From positions 630,179-694,178 of the forward strand of contig NC_018328.1 of assembly GCF_000234665.1 (NCBI RefSeq): 64,000 bases of DNA, written 5' to 3'. This stretch comes from Leishmania mexicana MHOM/GT/2001/U1103. Lineage: Eukaryota; Euglenozoa; Kinetoplastea; Trypanosomatida; Trypanosomatidae. This document shows, one piece after another, positions 49,621 to 57,976 of this stretch. Each line of letters begins with the position of its first letter. Within the stretch, counting starts at the first letter, position 1. Below the pieces are notes generated by a model. The model was given only the letters and a program-made list of their open reading frames with translations. It made no database searches and was not told where the DNA came from. The position numbers and the translations under genes were made by a program.

Positions 49621-49836
49621 GCACGCGCGAGGGACACAGAGAGAAAGGGAGTACGCGCGCTTCTTGTGTGTACGTATCTTTCCAATACAGCCAGCGTGCG
49701 GTGCCAACACCAAGTGACGCAGTGCGATCTCCCCCCAAGCATAACAAAGGAAGACAACAGTGAGAGCAGTACCAGTAGTCGTCGCTGCCCGTTCATGGGT
49801 CCCCGCTTCCTGCCCTTGCCATAAGCAGCAGCGGCA
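49621..49836. repeat. Duplicated 216-bp segment, right copy
   Basis: Second occurrence of 49243-49458. It starts at the first base after the gap and continues into unique sequence (CCCCAATCACGTG), which is probably the true continuation. Confidence 0.9.
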
Positions 49837-49950
49837 GCCCCAATCACGTGACGCTCAGACACGGAGCACGAAAGACGAGAGACGGGGTGGGTGGGAAGGG
49901 GTGCATGATTGCACATCCTTGTGCTCTTTCCGCTTCCCGCCAAGCCTCTT

Positions 49951-50673
49951 TCAATCGTCATCGTACTCGGGCCGCGGCGCCAGCTCCCACTCTGGCCGCC
50001 GCTGCACCGACTTCACGTTTTGGTTCTTCGCCGTCCCGTTGTAGTCGCCGATTTTCTTGGCCACGTTCTCCTTGGTTACCCCTGGCTCGTCGAGCCACTC
50101 CTTGATGTAGTCATCACGTGCTTTGGCCATCGTGTCGCGCTGATCCTCATACGAGTACTCGGCCCAGTACTTGCGCTGGCGGGGGTCGAAGTACTGCGGG
50201 TTCTTCTCTTCCAAATTCACGTAGGCAGCCTTCATGCGCTTCTGGTACGGCATCTCCTGGTGCCGCATCGAGTTCTTCTCCACCGGCACACCGACGCGCA
50301 GGTCGTAGCGGGACTTTTCCTCATACGACATGTACATGCGGTTCTTCCGGTACCATTCACTGTGCCCCTCCTCCCCCGGCTCCGGGCCCCACTCCTCTGG
50401 CCAGCCGAACTCCGGTGGTGGGGTGAGCCCCTCCTTGTCCTTCTTCCAGTCGTGCAGATGATGCAGTTTCTCCGTCTCCGTCACTTGCTTCTTGGGCTCC
50501 AGCGACCGTACCGTGGGACTCTGCATCTGGTCCTCGTAGTACCTATACCGCGGGGCGGGGTCGTGCTTAGGGTACATATCTTCGAAAAAACGGTAGCCAC
50601 CGCCGCTGCCTTGAAGGAGCAGTGAGGTGAAGTGGAAGACCGCTGCTGAGCATCGGAGTGGCGTGAGTCGCAT
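49951..50673 (-). CDS. Tyr/Arg/Glu-rich hypothetical protein, probably mitochondrial
   Basis: A 240-residue protein from the ATG at 50673 (MRLTPLRCSAAVFHF), a good mitochondrial presequence shape: Arg, hydroxyl and hydrophobic residues with no acids. A second in-frame ATG eight codons upstream is possible. The mature part is soluble and unusually rich in aromatic and charged residues: YRFFEDMYPKHDPAPRYRYY near residue 30, PPPEFGWPEEWGPEPGEEGH at ~82-100, SEWYRKNRMYMSYEEKSRYD, and YFDPRQRKYWAEYSYEDQRD at ~170-190, ending in EYDDD. The WPEEWGPEPGEE block and even composition say it is a constrained protein, not noise. It could be a subunit of a respiratory complex or mitoribosome; I cannot name the family. 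Confidence 0.8.
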   Translation of the reverse strand: MRLTPLRCSAAVFHFTSLLLQGSGGGYRFFEDMYPKHDPAPRYRYYEDQMQSPTVRSLEPKKQVTETEKLHHLHDWKKDKEGLTPPPEFGWPEEWGPEPGEEGHSEWYRKNRMYMSYEEKSRYDLRVGVPVEKNSMRHQEMPYQKRMKAAYVNLEEKNPQYFDPRQRKYWAEYSYEDQRDTMAKARDDYIKEWLDEPGVTKENVAKKIGDYNGTAKNQNVKSVQRRPEWELAPRPEYDDD

Positions 50674-51255
50674 CGCACAACATGAGGATTCGCGCAACTC
50701 GGCACGCCTTTTTCTATCTTCCGTGAGGTAACGCGAAGCGCAAAGGGCTCAGTGAGCATACGGCCGCACGCACGCCACGAGTGCTGCTCTGCTGTGCGCC
50801 CGTTTTCCTTTCGCTTCTTGCTGAGACTTGCGGTGCCCCTGCGCACAGAGTAACTTGAGGATAAGGCAGGGAGAGAGGGGGAGGGGGAGAGTTCGCATGT
50901 ACACGAGTAACCCCTCGCATAGTCCCGCACGCGTGCGATGGTGGGGAGATGGGCAGGGAGTGGGAGGGATAGGCGTCTGCGACTCCAGCACATCCTTCTT
51001 CATTGGTTCAATAACATTTTCTTGTGCTGCTATTCCCTAATCTAACCACCACCAAACTGCGTAGGGGCGATCCGTCTCCCTCGCCGTCCCCACGGAGGAC
51101 GGCGTTGGCGGGTGCTACATGGCTCCGGAAACGATAACAATCACAGACTCGGACAACTCACGAGGAGACGCAGTGATATATGTGCACACACACACACACA
51201 CATGCATACGCACACGCACACACCTGCTGCGCTCCCCTATGCGTGTTTCTTCAAC
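50674..51255. other. Intergenic spacer
   Basis: GA-rich patch at 50862-50890 and CA runs at 51185-51220; no gene seen. Confidence 0.5.
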
Positions 51256-52092
51256 TTAGAACTTCTCTGGCAGAACGCAAGATAAAAACGAGGTGAGGTC
51301 ATTGATCTCCTGCGGGAGGGTGGAGTGATCCATGTCGTACTCAAGGAAGCTGATCGGGGCGACACCGCCGTCCTTCTCCAAAATCTTCTGCGTCTCCTTC
51401 GCGGCGGAAAAGGGCACAACGGGGTCTTGACGGCCGTGGAACATGGTGATAGGAACGGCCTTCTGCACAATGCGCGGCAGCACATCCGTGCACGCAGCTA
51501 GGTAGCCGGACATGCACGCAATGCCAGCCGGGGCAATGTGCGCCGTCAGCCCAGTGCAGAGTGAGATGGCCGCGCCCTGGGAGAAGCCGCTGTAGACAAC
51601 ACGCTGGGGCGAGATGCCATACTTCTTCGTCGCCACGTGGGCGATGCTACGCACGTAGTCGCAGGACTGTCGGACGGAGGTGGCATCCTGCCGGCCGCTA
51701 AGCAGGCCGTTGTTGCACATGTCCATGATGTCATACCAAGCGGGCATCGACATGCCGCCGTTGATCGTCACGCTCCGTGACGGGGCGGTAGGCAGCAGGA
51801 AGAGAAGGTGCGGCAGGCGGCGCAAGAGTTCGTGGCCGACGCTCTCCCAGCCGTACGCGGAGTCGCCGAGACCGTGAGCGAGGGTGACGACGCCAGTCGG
51901 GTTCTTGTTACCGATCTCCAGCAGCGTGCCATAGCGGAGGCCGTGAGTGATGGGGGTCGAGTCGCGAATTGCCTGCAGTTTCTTCTGGAGATCGCCGTGC
52001 TCGATGCAGTCGGCGAAGTCGGTGACGGCGTACAACGTGCGCAGCTCCTCCTTAATCTGCGCGTTCGTGAGCTGGTCGATGGGCACGGTCAT
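51256..52092 (-). CDS. Acyl-protein thioesterase / lysophospholipase with N-terminal SAP-like segment
   Basis: A 278-residue alpha/beta hydrolase of the APT1/carboxylesterase-2 family. The catalytic Ser171 is in GFSQG, Asp223 in HGRQDPVVP, and His256 in YDMDHS. VTLAHGLGDSAYGWE and LPTAPSRSVTINGGMSMPAWYD are the family oxyanion/substrate segments, here at ~67-130. Members hydrolyse palmitoyl-cysteine thioesters on proteins and/or lysophospholipids; Leishmania lysophospholipase activity has been assigned to this family. Residues ~8-45 (LTNAQIKEELRTLYAVTDF then ADCIEHGDLQKKL) are an extra N-terminal module. Its pattern resembles the small SAP-like domain seen at the end of ARMET/MANF and in some kinetoplastid chaperones. 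No signal peptide, so cytosolic. The start is the first ATG and is needed to include the module. Confidence 0.93.
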   Translation of the reverse strand: MTVPIDQLTNAQIKEELRTLYAVTDFADCIEHGDLQKKLQAIRDSTPITHGLRYGTLLEIGNKNPTGVVTLAHGLGDSAYGWESVGHELLRRLPHLLFLLPTAPSRSVTINGGMSMPAWYDIMDMCNNGLLSGRQDATSVRQSCDYVRSIAHVATKKYGISPQRVVYSGFSQGAAISLCTGLTAHIAPAGIACMSGYLAACTDVLPRIVQKAVPITMFHGRQDPVVPFSAAKETQKILEKDGGVAPISFLEYDMDHSTLPQEINDLTSFLSCVLPEKF

Positions 52093-53146
52093 GGTGGCGG
52101 ATGTGGCTGCTGGTGTCGCAGAGGCGCGGCGGACACGTTGCTAGCTGAGCGAGAAAAGTTCCCTTTGTTGCTGACGAGTGTAGAGGAGGTGGGGGAAGGT
52201 GAAAATGGCACAGAAGAAGAGAGACGACAGCGGGCGCGCGTGACACGGGAGGTGTACTGTGGCTCATGCGCGCCGATGATATTGGCGTCGACAGCGCGAC
52301 GGAAAACCGTGGCCGTTCACCTCATCCGCTCATCTTCGCCCACAGCAACAGCCTTTATGAGAGCCGCCGGAGATTGGCCGGTGCCACTCATCGGGAGGAA
52401 CCGCGGCTCTCGATGCAAGTTGGCTCAGTGGATGACTTTGTACCACCGCCTGCTCCTTCACGATGTGCCTTCTCGTTCCTCTTTCTTCCTGTGAGGGAGT
52501 TCGCCAGGGAGCCGGTATGTGCTTTCACGGGTGCGGTAGGTCGTCGGCCGCCACGGCGCGCGGGAACCAAAAGACAGGGGGGGGGGGCGAAGACGTTACA
52601 ATCTTTTCTCTTCAGCTACCGTCCCATACCCACCCACCTACACACACACAAGCGTTTCAAGCAGCACCCGCGCCTGCGTCTTGGGCCGTACGCAGCAAAC
52701 AAGGCGGATAGCGGGGTATGGGAGAGGGTGTGAGGCCAGCGATGGAGAGCACCCGTACGAGGACGCCGTGCATGGGCGCAGAAGTGCCATCCTTGACTGA
52801 GCCGCGCGTGTCCGTGTCCGTGTCTGTGTGCGCAGCCCAGAAGAGACCCCCCTCCGCCCGTAACGACGAGGAGGCACGCTTCAACGGAGGACGCGGGCTG
52901 ACGAGCACTGCAAACGTCAGCCCTGATCCTAGACCTACACGTACACCCGGTACCTTGCACTTGCTTGGTCTTTCAGCCCCTCCCCCTTTCCCCCAGCTCG
53001 CTTCACTCACCCCTACCCATCCCCGACTCCTTCACGCACCACCCGCTCCATCTGCCTGCCTGCGTGCCTGCGCGCGTCCTCATTCTCAATCATCAACATC
53101 ATCCTTCACACAGTACATGTGTTCCCCGTGCCTGTGCAGCTGCCCA
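52093..53146. other. Intergenic spacer
   Basis: One kb with a G-run at 52577-52586 and short CA patches; nothing gene-like on either strand. Confidence 0.5.
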
Positions 53147-54382
53147 TCACTGCCGCTTCTTCGCCGCGCCCGCCGTAGTCGAGGCCGCACTCCCCTGCGA
53201 CACTTTGCGCCAGGCAACCAGCCGAGCCGTCGCCGCCAACATCGCGTAGATGGCAGTGGCGAACAGTCCCGGCCACACCCAGCGATGAAAGAAGCTCGTG
53301 CGAGCCGCCTTCACCGCACCCATGCTACGCTTCACCATGTCCTCGTAAAAAGCGTCGGTGGTGCATTCCAGCTGCACATGCATTACGTCGTCTTGGCTTC
53401 CATCCGCCGAGGCACCGGTCTTTCGGGGCACCACTATGGCGAGCTTCAGCACCATCTGCTTGGAGCGGCGCGCATCTGCCATCTCGCCGATGTACTCATC
53501 AATGGTCACGTCTCCGACACGGACGTGTTCCTCTGCCGCGCCGGCGCTCGGCTCCTTGGTACCCGCGGCAGCGCTATCGCCTAGAAGGATGTGCTCTGTC
53601 CACACGCCACTCGCGGAGGCGCTGCGCACGACCCGCGGTTCCGCCCCCGACGCCTCTGCGCTGTTGCTCGCCGTTGCCTTTGGTGAAGCGACAGCCTTCG
53701 CCGGAGCACGGCCTTGGCGGCGGCGGCGCACTGCTGTGGTGGTCTTGGCGGCAGCTGCCTCCTCGCTGTCACTCTTTGGCTCCCCCCCGTTGCCGGGGCT
53801 TTTTACTTCGTAGCGCACAAAGAAGTCCTCGCCGTCGTCCAGCAGGAAGAAGCACCGGCCTTGCACGGTACCCTGCTGCCCTCGCCCGCCCGTTCGGTAT
53901 TCCTCACAAGAGACTCCGTGAAGGGACCGGGCGAGGTGGCCAAAGGGCTTTCGGCGTTGCGTCTGTGTAAAGGCATCGTCGCCGGACACCGCGCTTTGCT
54001 TCCTCGTCGCCGCACCGTCTTCGTATTTTTCTTCCTTCGCGTCCTCGACGCGGTGCTGCGAGCTGGTCGGCGGCGGCAGCGTGAAGAGAAGCGAAGCGGC
54101 CGACTCGGAGGGCTGCGTCTCCACGCGCACCTCGTGCATTGCCGTCCACACGGCTGGCGGGTTCGCAGCGTTGGGAGTGCCGAGCGACACCTTCCACAGC
54201 GCGTTCTCCGCGTTGAGCAGGTCTACGAGGCTTGTATGTAGCACCAGCGGCTCTTGTTCGGCCGCAGCACCTGCAAGGCCGCAGCCGCAGAGTAGTGCGC
54301 ATAGCAGGACCACCACTGAGGCACTCGCGGCCCACAGTACCGCATCGAGGCACCGAAGCCGCGTTTCCTGGCCTCGCGGCAT
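53147..54382 (-). CDS. Type I membrane protein of unknown family, secretory pathway
   Basis: A 411-residue protein. From the ATG at 54382 (MPRGQETRLRCLD) there is a signal sequence at ~12-38 (AVLWAASASVVVLLCALLCG) with a likely cleavage near AGAAAEQE. A lumenal domain follows with two cysteines in SCEEYRT and RCFFLLDDGEDFFVRYE. An Arg/Lys/Ala/Ser-rich low-complexity region spans ~200-270, then a beta-rich section (VRVGDVTIDEYIGEMADARR, MVLKLAIVVPRK, MHVQLECTTDAFYED). One C-terminal transmembrane helix lies at ~367-391 and a short basic tail ends AKKRQ. The tail is near, but not exactly, a dilysine ER-retrieval signal. Upstream in-frame ATGs exist (54568), but they would precede a cleavable signal with unrelated sequence. 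No family recognised. Confidence 0.8.
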   Translation of the reverse strand: MPRGQETRLRCLDAVLWAASASVVVLLCALLCGCGLAGAAAEQEPLVLHTSLVDLLNAENALWKVSLGTPNAANPPAVWTAMHEVRVETQPSESAASLLFTLPPPTSSQHRVEDAKEEKYEDGAATRKQSAVSGDDAFTQTQRRKPFGHLARSLHGVSCEEYRTGGRGQQGTVQGRCFFLLDDGEDFFVRYEVKSPGNGGEPKSDSEEAAAAKTTTAVRRRRQGRAPAKAVASPKATASNSAEASGAEPRVVRSASASGVWTEHILLGDSAAAGTKEPSAGAAEEHVRVGDVTIDEYIGEMADARRSKQMVLKLAIVVPRKTGASADGSQDDVMHVQLECTTDAFYEDMVKRSMGAVKAARTSFFHRWVWPGLFATAIYAMLAATARLVAWRKVSQGSAASTTAGAAKKRQ

Positions 54383-54807
54383 TGAATACCAAGAGTGGAA
54401 GCAAGGGAACAGAAGGGAGAAGTAGACAAGCGTGGCGATACGATACACGGAAGCACGCCACCGCGACAGCCAGGGATCCGTCGGTGTGCGTGAGTGAATG
54501 TATGCGTGTTGGGGTAAGCAAGAAAACAGAGAGAGGGAGATGCATCTGCTGCCGCTCCGGTACAACACAGGGGCGTGTGCGGTGACGAGGAGGCGAGGAC
54601 GGGGCAGGTGACCCGTATCTCTGCAGAGACCTCTCTGTGCGTGTATGAATATTACTCACAAGGTGCTGTATGACAGTTGAGAGGGAGGGCGGGAGGGGAG
54701 AAGGGTGAGGGACGGAGGCCAGCAGCACACGCGTGCGTGCTACTCCATTGGGGGGCCGCGCGGCTCGTGCTCCGGTGCGTTTGGGCGTGGCTGGCGGTGT
54801 TTGGTAG
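54383..54807. other. Spacer between tRNA-Asp and the membrane-protein gene
   Basis: About 425 bp, pyrimidine/purine mixed, presumed 5' untranslated/spliced-leader acceptor region of the downstream gene. Frames crossing it into the tRNA are spurious. Confidence 0.5.
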
Positions 54808-54813
54808 AAAAAA
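54808..54813 (-). terminator. RNA polymerase III terminator (T6)
   Basis: Six T residues on the minus strand, one base beyond the mature tRNA-Asp 3' end. Confidence 0.85.
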
Positions 54814-54814
54814 C

Positions 54815-54886
54815 CTTCCCGGCCGGGAATTGAACCCGGGTCACCCGCGTGACAGGCGGGTATACTAACCACTATACTACCGAGAA
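54815..54886 (-). tRNA. tRNA-Asp(GUC): tRNA-Asp (GUC)
   Basis: Seventy-two bases folding as a standard tRNA. The acceptor stem is TTCTCGG/CCGGGAA (one T-G pair) with discriminator G at 54815, as usual for tRNA-Asp. The D-arm has TAGTATAGTGG, the A box. The anticodon loop is CTGTCAC with GTC at 54851-54853. The T-arm has GGTTCAATTCC, the B box. No intron and no encoded CCA. It is followed by a T6 terminator. It is the only tRNA seen in the window, on the same strand as the Pol II genes, and lies between the 3' spacer of the 56414 gene and the 5' spacer of the 53147 gene. It serves Asp codons GAC and GAU. Confidence 0.97.
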
Positions 54887-56413
54887 CTGAAACGCTCACC
54901 AGCGCTTTCGAGCTCTGAGCATGCGCTCATCTACACAGCTTCTGCCCCCTTTCGGTAAGGAAGGGAGAGGGGCGATACATGGAGTGGTGTGCATAAGATA
55001 CTGGAAAGTTGTTCGCTGCACGAAGCACGCTGTGCAACGGCAGCTGTTAAGGGAAGACACAGATCAAGAAAGAGGAGGCTGAGCGGAAAGGTGGGTGGGG
55101 GATTTGATGTGCGCGCCAAGGACGAAAAAGTGGATTTCCCGTCTTCGGCGTGTGTCCGCTTTTTGCTGCTGCACACACAACGCGGGGCCCAACGCCACTC
55201 TGCCCACACGCCCTGCCACACGCCACCCGTCGCGTGGTGCCAAGCAGCCGTCGACACACGCGCCCCAGCGATGCGGCGCCTCAGCCATCGGAGCACGGCC
55301 CCTGCCTCGAACTCTACCCGCCACTCCGCACACGCTGAGCAGGTCGCCAGCTGGCGCACCGCTTGGGATGGCTCAGGCTCACCCACCAGCGGGCAGCGAG
55401 GGCCGACAGAGATGCGTCCGAGTCACGTCGACACGCTGCCCATCATGTGGATAGTGCAAGCGTATTCACGGTCGCAGCTACCTCCGATGACGCGTCATCC
55501 AGGACCTGACCGCCGGCACCCGTGGCGGTACACCGCACTGGCCTCCCCCCTACGTCGCAGGCACCTGGCCCTGTCACCGGGGGAGGGACACAGGTGGGGG
55601 GGGGAGGGAGGCATCCACAGCCGAAGAAGCCAAGAAATCGCCCTTTTCTCTCCCCATGGTGCACGCTCGCGCCCAACCCCCTCCCCCCTCTGCTCCACCT
55701 CTCTCCTCTCTCGCAACCGTCGCTGGCTCATGGGGAGGGGGGAGGGGAAATAGAAAGCGAAAGAGGCAAAGCAGAAAGCATCAATAAAGAGCGAGAGCGA
55801 GGGAGATACAGAAAAGCAAATATAGATAAATAGATGGAAAACAATGGTCGCAAAAGGGTGGAGGGAGGGGGAGGGAAGGGGGAAAGGGGGGCAGGGGGGG
55901 GGGGGCGTCGCGGACGCACACAGCCAGACGTGCATCGCCGGAGCAACAACCGGAAAGGGAGGTGGGAGGTGGGTGGCAAGCTGAGTATCGGGAGCACGAG
56001 AAAGGGTAAGGAAGTGTACGCACACTCCCTCCCCCTTCATTGTGTGTAGCCTTTCCGTACCTCTGCTGAGATGGCGTTGAGGCACCTCGGGCACCGGCGT
56101 CTTCAACGCGGTCATCATGCGGCCCCATCCTCTCCGACATCGCACGGCGTGTTCATGGGCTTCGATGAGGATGCTTTGTACTCATCCTCATCAATTTCCC
56201 GCCACTCCTGCGGAACTCCGCCACCGTCGCCGTTAGTGTGTTGATACGAGTCCCTCACATGTGCCGTCCGCCGCAGTTGTGAGGGAGCTCTGCAGGGTTA
56301 CCTGGCTGCAACGCCACCCTCGCCTGCCGCTGCGCCCTGTCCAGCCGCAGCGGAACGTGCTGCGGGCTGGATACTCGCGGGGTTTGTGAGATACGGCCAC
56401 AACGTAGCTCTGC
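54887..56413. other. Spacer with SIDER-like repeat upstream of tRNA-Asp
   Basis: The 3' spacer of the 56414 gene. It contains the repeat at 55190-55582, GA-rich DNA at 55730-55810, a G-run at 55896-55907 and otherwise no gene. Confidence 0.55.
55190..55582. repeat. SIDER-like degenerate retroposon, copy 3
   Basis: Shares with copy 1 GTCGCGTGGTGC near 55229, CATCGGAGCACGGCCCCTGC near 55288, CACCAGCGGGCAGCGAGGGC near 55383, ATCCAGGACCTGACCG near 55496, and GTCGCAGGCACCTGGCCCTG near 55553. It is the copy closest in overall length and order to copy 1. It lies about 300 bp upstream of tRNA-Asp in transcription order. Confidence 0.72.
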
Positions 56414-57976
56414 TTATGAGGCGGTGGCGCGGTTATCGACAGAAGGACGATCTGCCAAGAGCGGAACCGCCGGTGTGCGGCTGCAAACGAGTTTCACCAT
56501 CTCAAAGTCGTTGCCGTACGCTTCACCGAAGGCGGAACACAGCGCGCCCTCGTGACCGGAGTAGCTGGCCAGCATCTCTTCCAATGCGGGCCGCTCCTCC
56601 TTGGGCTGATACTCGATGAAGCGGATAATGGTGCGGTAGGGGCGATCGGCGTTGTCATCATCGCGATGCCCCTGCAGCTGGGGCATCCCCGGCAGCAGCT
56701 CCGTGCCCTCCAGCGTCCCCATAGACACGGACGCCGAGCTGTCGCGGTGCCGTGTCAATGTAGGCATAAAGTTCACCCGCTCCGCGATAGGGACGCACAT
56801 CTCCAGCGGGTCTTCGTCGTCGCGGGAAGTGCGGATGCTGTTCCACGCGTTTGACGAAACAGCCACCACAGCCGTTGACTGGCTGCCGGCCACCACACGC
56901 GACTTCGACGCTCGGCGCTCCTCCATCTTCTGCTGAGAGTACTCGTGGGTAAGATGAGGATCAATCGGCACTGGGGATGACAGGAGGGCTGCTCTGTTAT
57001 ATGTGACCGGGGAGCGGCTGTACTGCTCAACAGAGCACATGGGTGCGCTGCTGGCGCTATGCTTGTCGCGACGGTAGGAGCTTGCCTCGCTCGGTGAGCG
57101 CTCATGCAATGACGCACCTCTTCGCCTGCTGCTGCCCGCGCCGCTCACTGCCGGGGCTGCGGGGTGCGCCGCAGCTTCTGTTGCAGGTGCGCCTTGTGGC
57201 CTTGGCTGCTGCTGATCGCCGCTGTACGCGCCGGATCCCTTGGAATGGTTGTAGCGCGATAAAGTGGACTGTGTTGCTGTAGAGCGGGCACTGCTCGCCG
57301 GCGCAGCTGCGGCCGGGGTGCTGTGAGGGTTGGCAGGCACCTGGTTGCGGTGAGTCCTGGACGTCTCGATGGACTGCCTGGGAACGGCATTGCGGTCCTG
57401 ATCCTCTGCCGCCGACACCGCCGCCTCAAATTTGGTGCGGTTCAGAGACGGACGGCTGTCGATGGAGCTACCATCCTCTGGTACGGCGGCGGTCGTATTC
57501 AAGTTGGGAGGGGTCGCGTAGCCGAGCTGAGCCAAGAACTCGCTTGCCGGGTGCATCTTCGCGCTGGTATCTGGTGCGCTGTTGCAGTGTGACGAGAAGC
57601 AACTGCTGAGGTCGTCGAGTTCCAGCTCCGTCGACTTCTGCGACTGCTGCCGAGGCGTTGACGGTCCGCCTTGCCGATTCGATGGCACCTTGGACTTCTG
57701 CAAGGTGGGTGGAATCAAGTGCTTCGAGTCCTCTGACGGAGGATGAGCAGCCTCATCGCGGAATCCGAGTTGTGATTCGTGCCGCAGCACTACAGGAGCC
57801 GGCCTTATCTCGCCATCACGCGGCGTCTCGGTGCGACCGGGAGAGTTCGCACCGACACTTATGCGGCACTCTTGCTCCTCAGAGCGGGTGATAGTGCTGT
57901 AGCGAGGTGGTGTGCGCTTGGGCGGCAGCGGAAGTGCGCGGCCGGTCACCGCGTAAAGCTGATGAGAGTCGGACAT
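56414..57976 (-). CDS. Large disordered kinetoplastid protein with C-terminal conserved module
   Basis: A 520-residue protein from the ATG at 57976 (MSDSHQLYAVTGRALPLPPK). Upstream in-frame sequence lacks coding character. Residues 1-~420 are Ser/Pro/Thr/Ala/Arg-rich and disordered, with many potential phosphorylation sites. The last ~75 residues are different: RTIIRFIEYQPKEERPALEE followed by MLASYSGHEGALCSAFGEAYG. This matches a short C-terminal helical module that recurs in many trypanosomatid proteins, where it reads roughly as Leu-x-x-Phe-Tyr...Tyr-x-Pro-Glu-Lys...Tyr-x-Gly-x-Glu...Lys-Tyr-Gly. Function unknown; a scaffold or cytoskeletal adaptor is a guess from architecture. No catalytic domain or membrane segment. 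Confidence 0.8.
   Translation of the reverse strand: MSDSHQLYAVTGRALPLPPKRTPPRYSTITRSEEQECRISVGANSPGRTETPRDGEIRPAPVVLRHESQLGFRDEAAHPPSEDSKHLIPPTLQKSKVPSNRQGGPSTPRQQSQKSTELELDDLSSCFSSHCNSAPDTSAKMHPASEFLAQLGYATPPNLNTTAAVPEDGSSIDSRPSLNRTKFEAAVSAAEDQDRNAVPRQSIETSRTHRNQVPANPHSTPAAAAPASSARSTATQSTLSRYNHSKGSGAYSGDQQQPRPQGAPATEAAAHPAAPAVSGAGSSRRRGASLHERSPSEASSYRRDKHSASSAPMCSVEQYSRSPVTYNRAALLSSPVPIDPHLTHEYSQQKMEERRASKSRVVAGSQSTAVVAVSSNAWNSIRTSRDDEDPLEMCVPIAERVNFMPTLTRHRDSSASVSMGTLEGTELLPGMPQLQGHRDDDNADRPYRTIIRFIEYQPKEERPALEEMLASYSGHEGALCSAFGEAYGNDFEMVKLVCSRTPAVPLLADRPSVDNRATAS

Larger units (their letters stand above)
48664..49950. other. Spacer with assembly artefacts
   Basis: Contains a TG run (48951-48964), a 216-bp sequence present twice, vector-like sequence and a 100-N gap, each listed separately. 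The reading frames here are produced by the duplication and are not genes. Confidence 0.7.

Noticed and set aside
48879..49961. Two near-identical minus frames on either side of the gap
   Set aside because: They are produced by the 216-bp assembly duplication; no protein-like features.
53904..54899. 331-codon minus frame beginning within the tRNA-Asp region
   Set aside because: Its first residues are the translation of the tRNA gene itself, a familiar false positive, and the rest overlaps the real membrane-protein gene in another frame.
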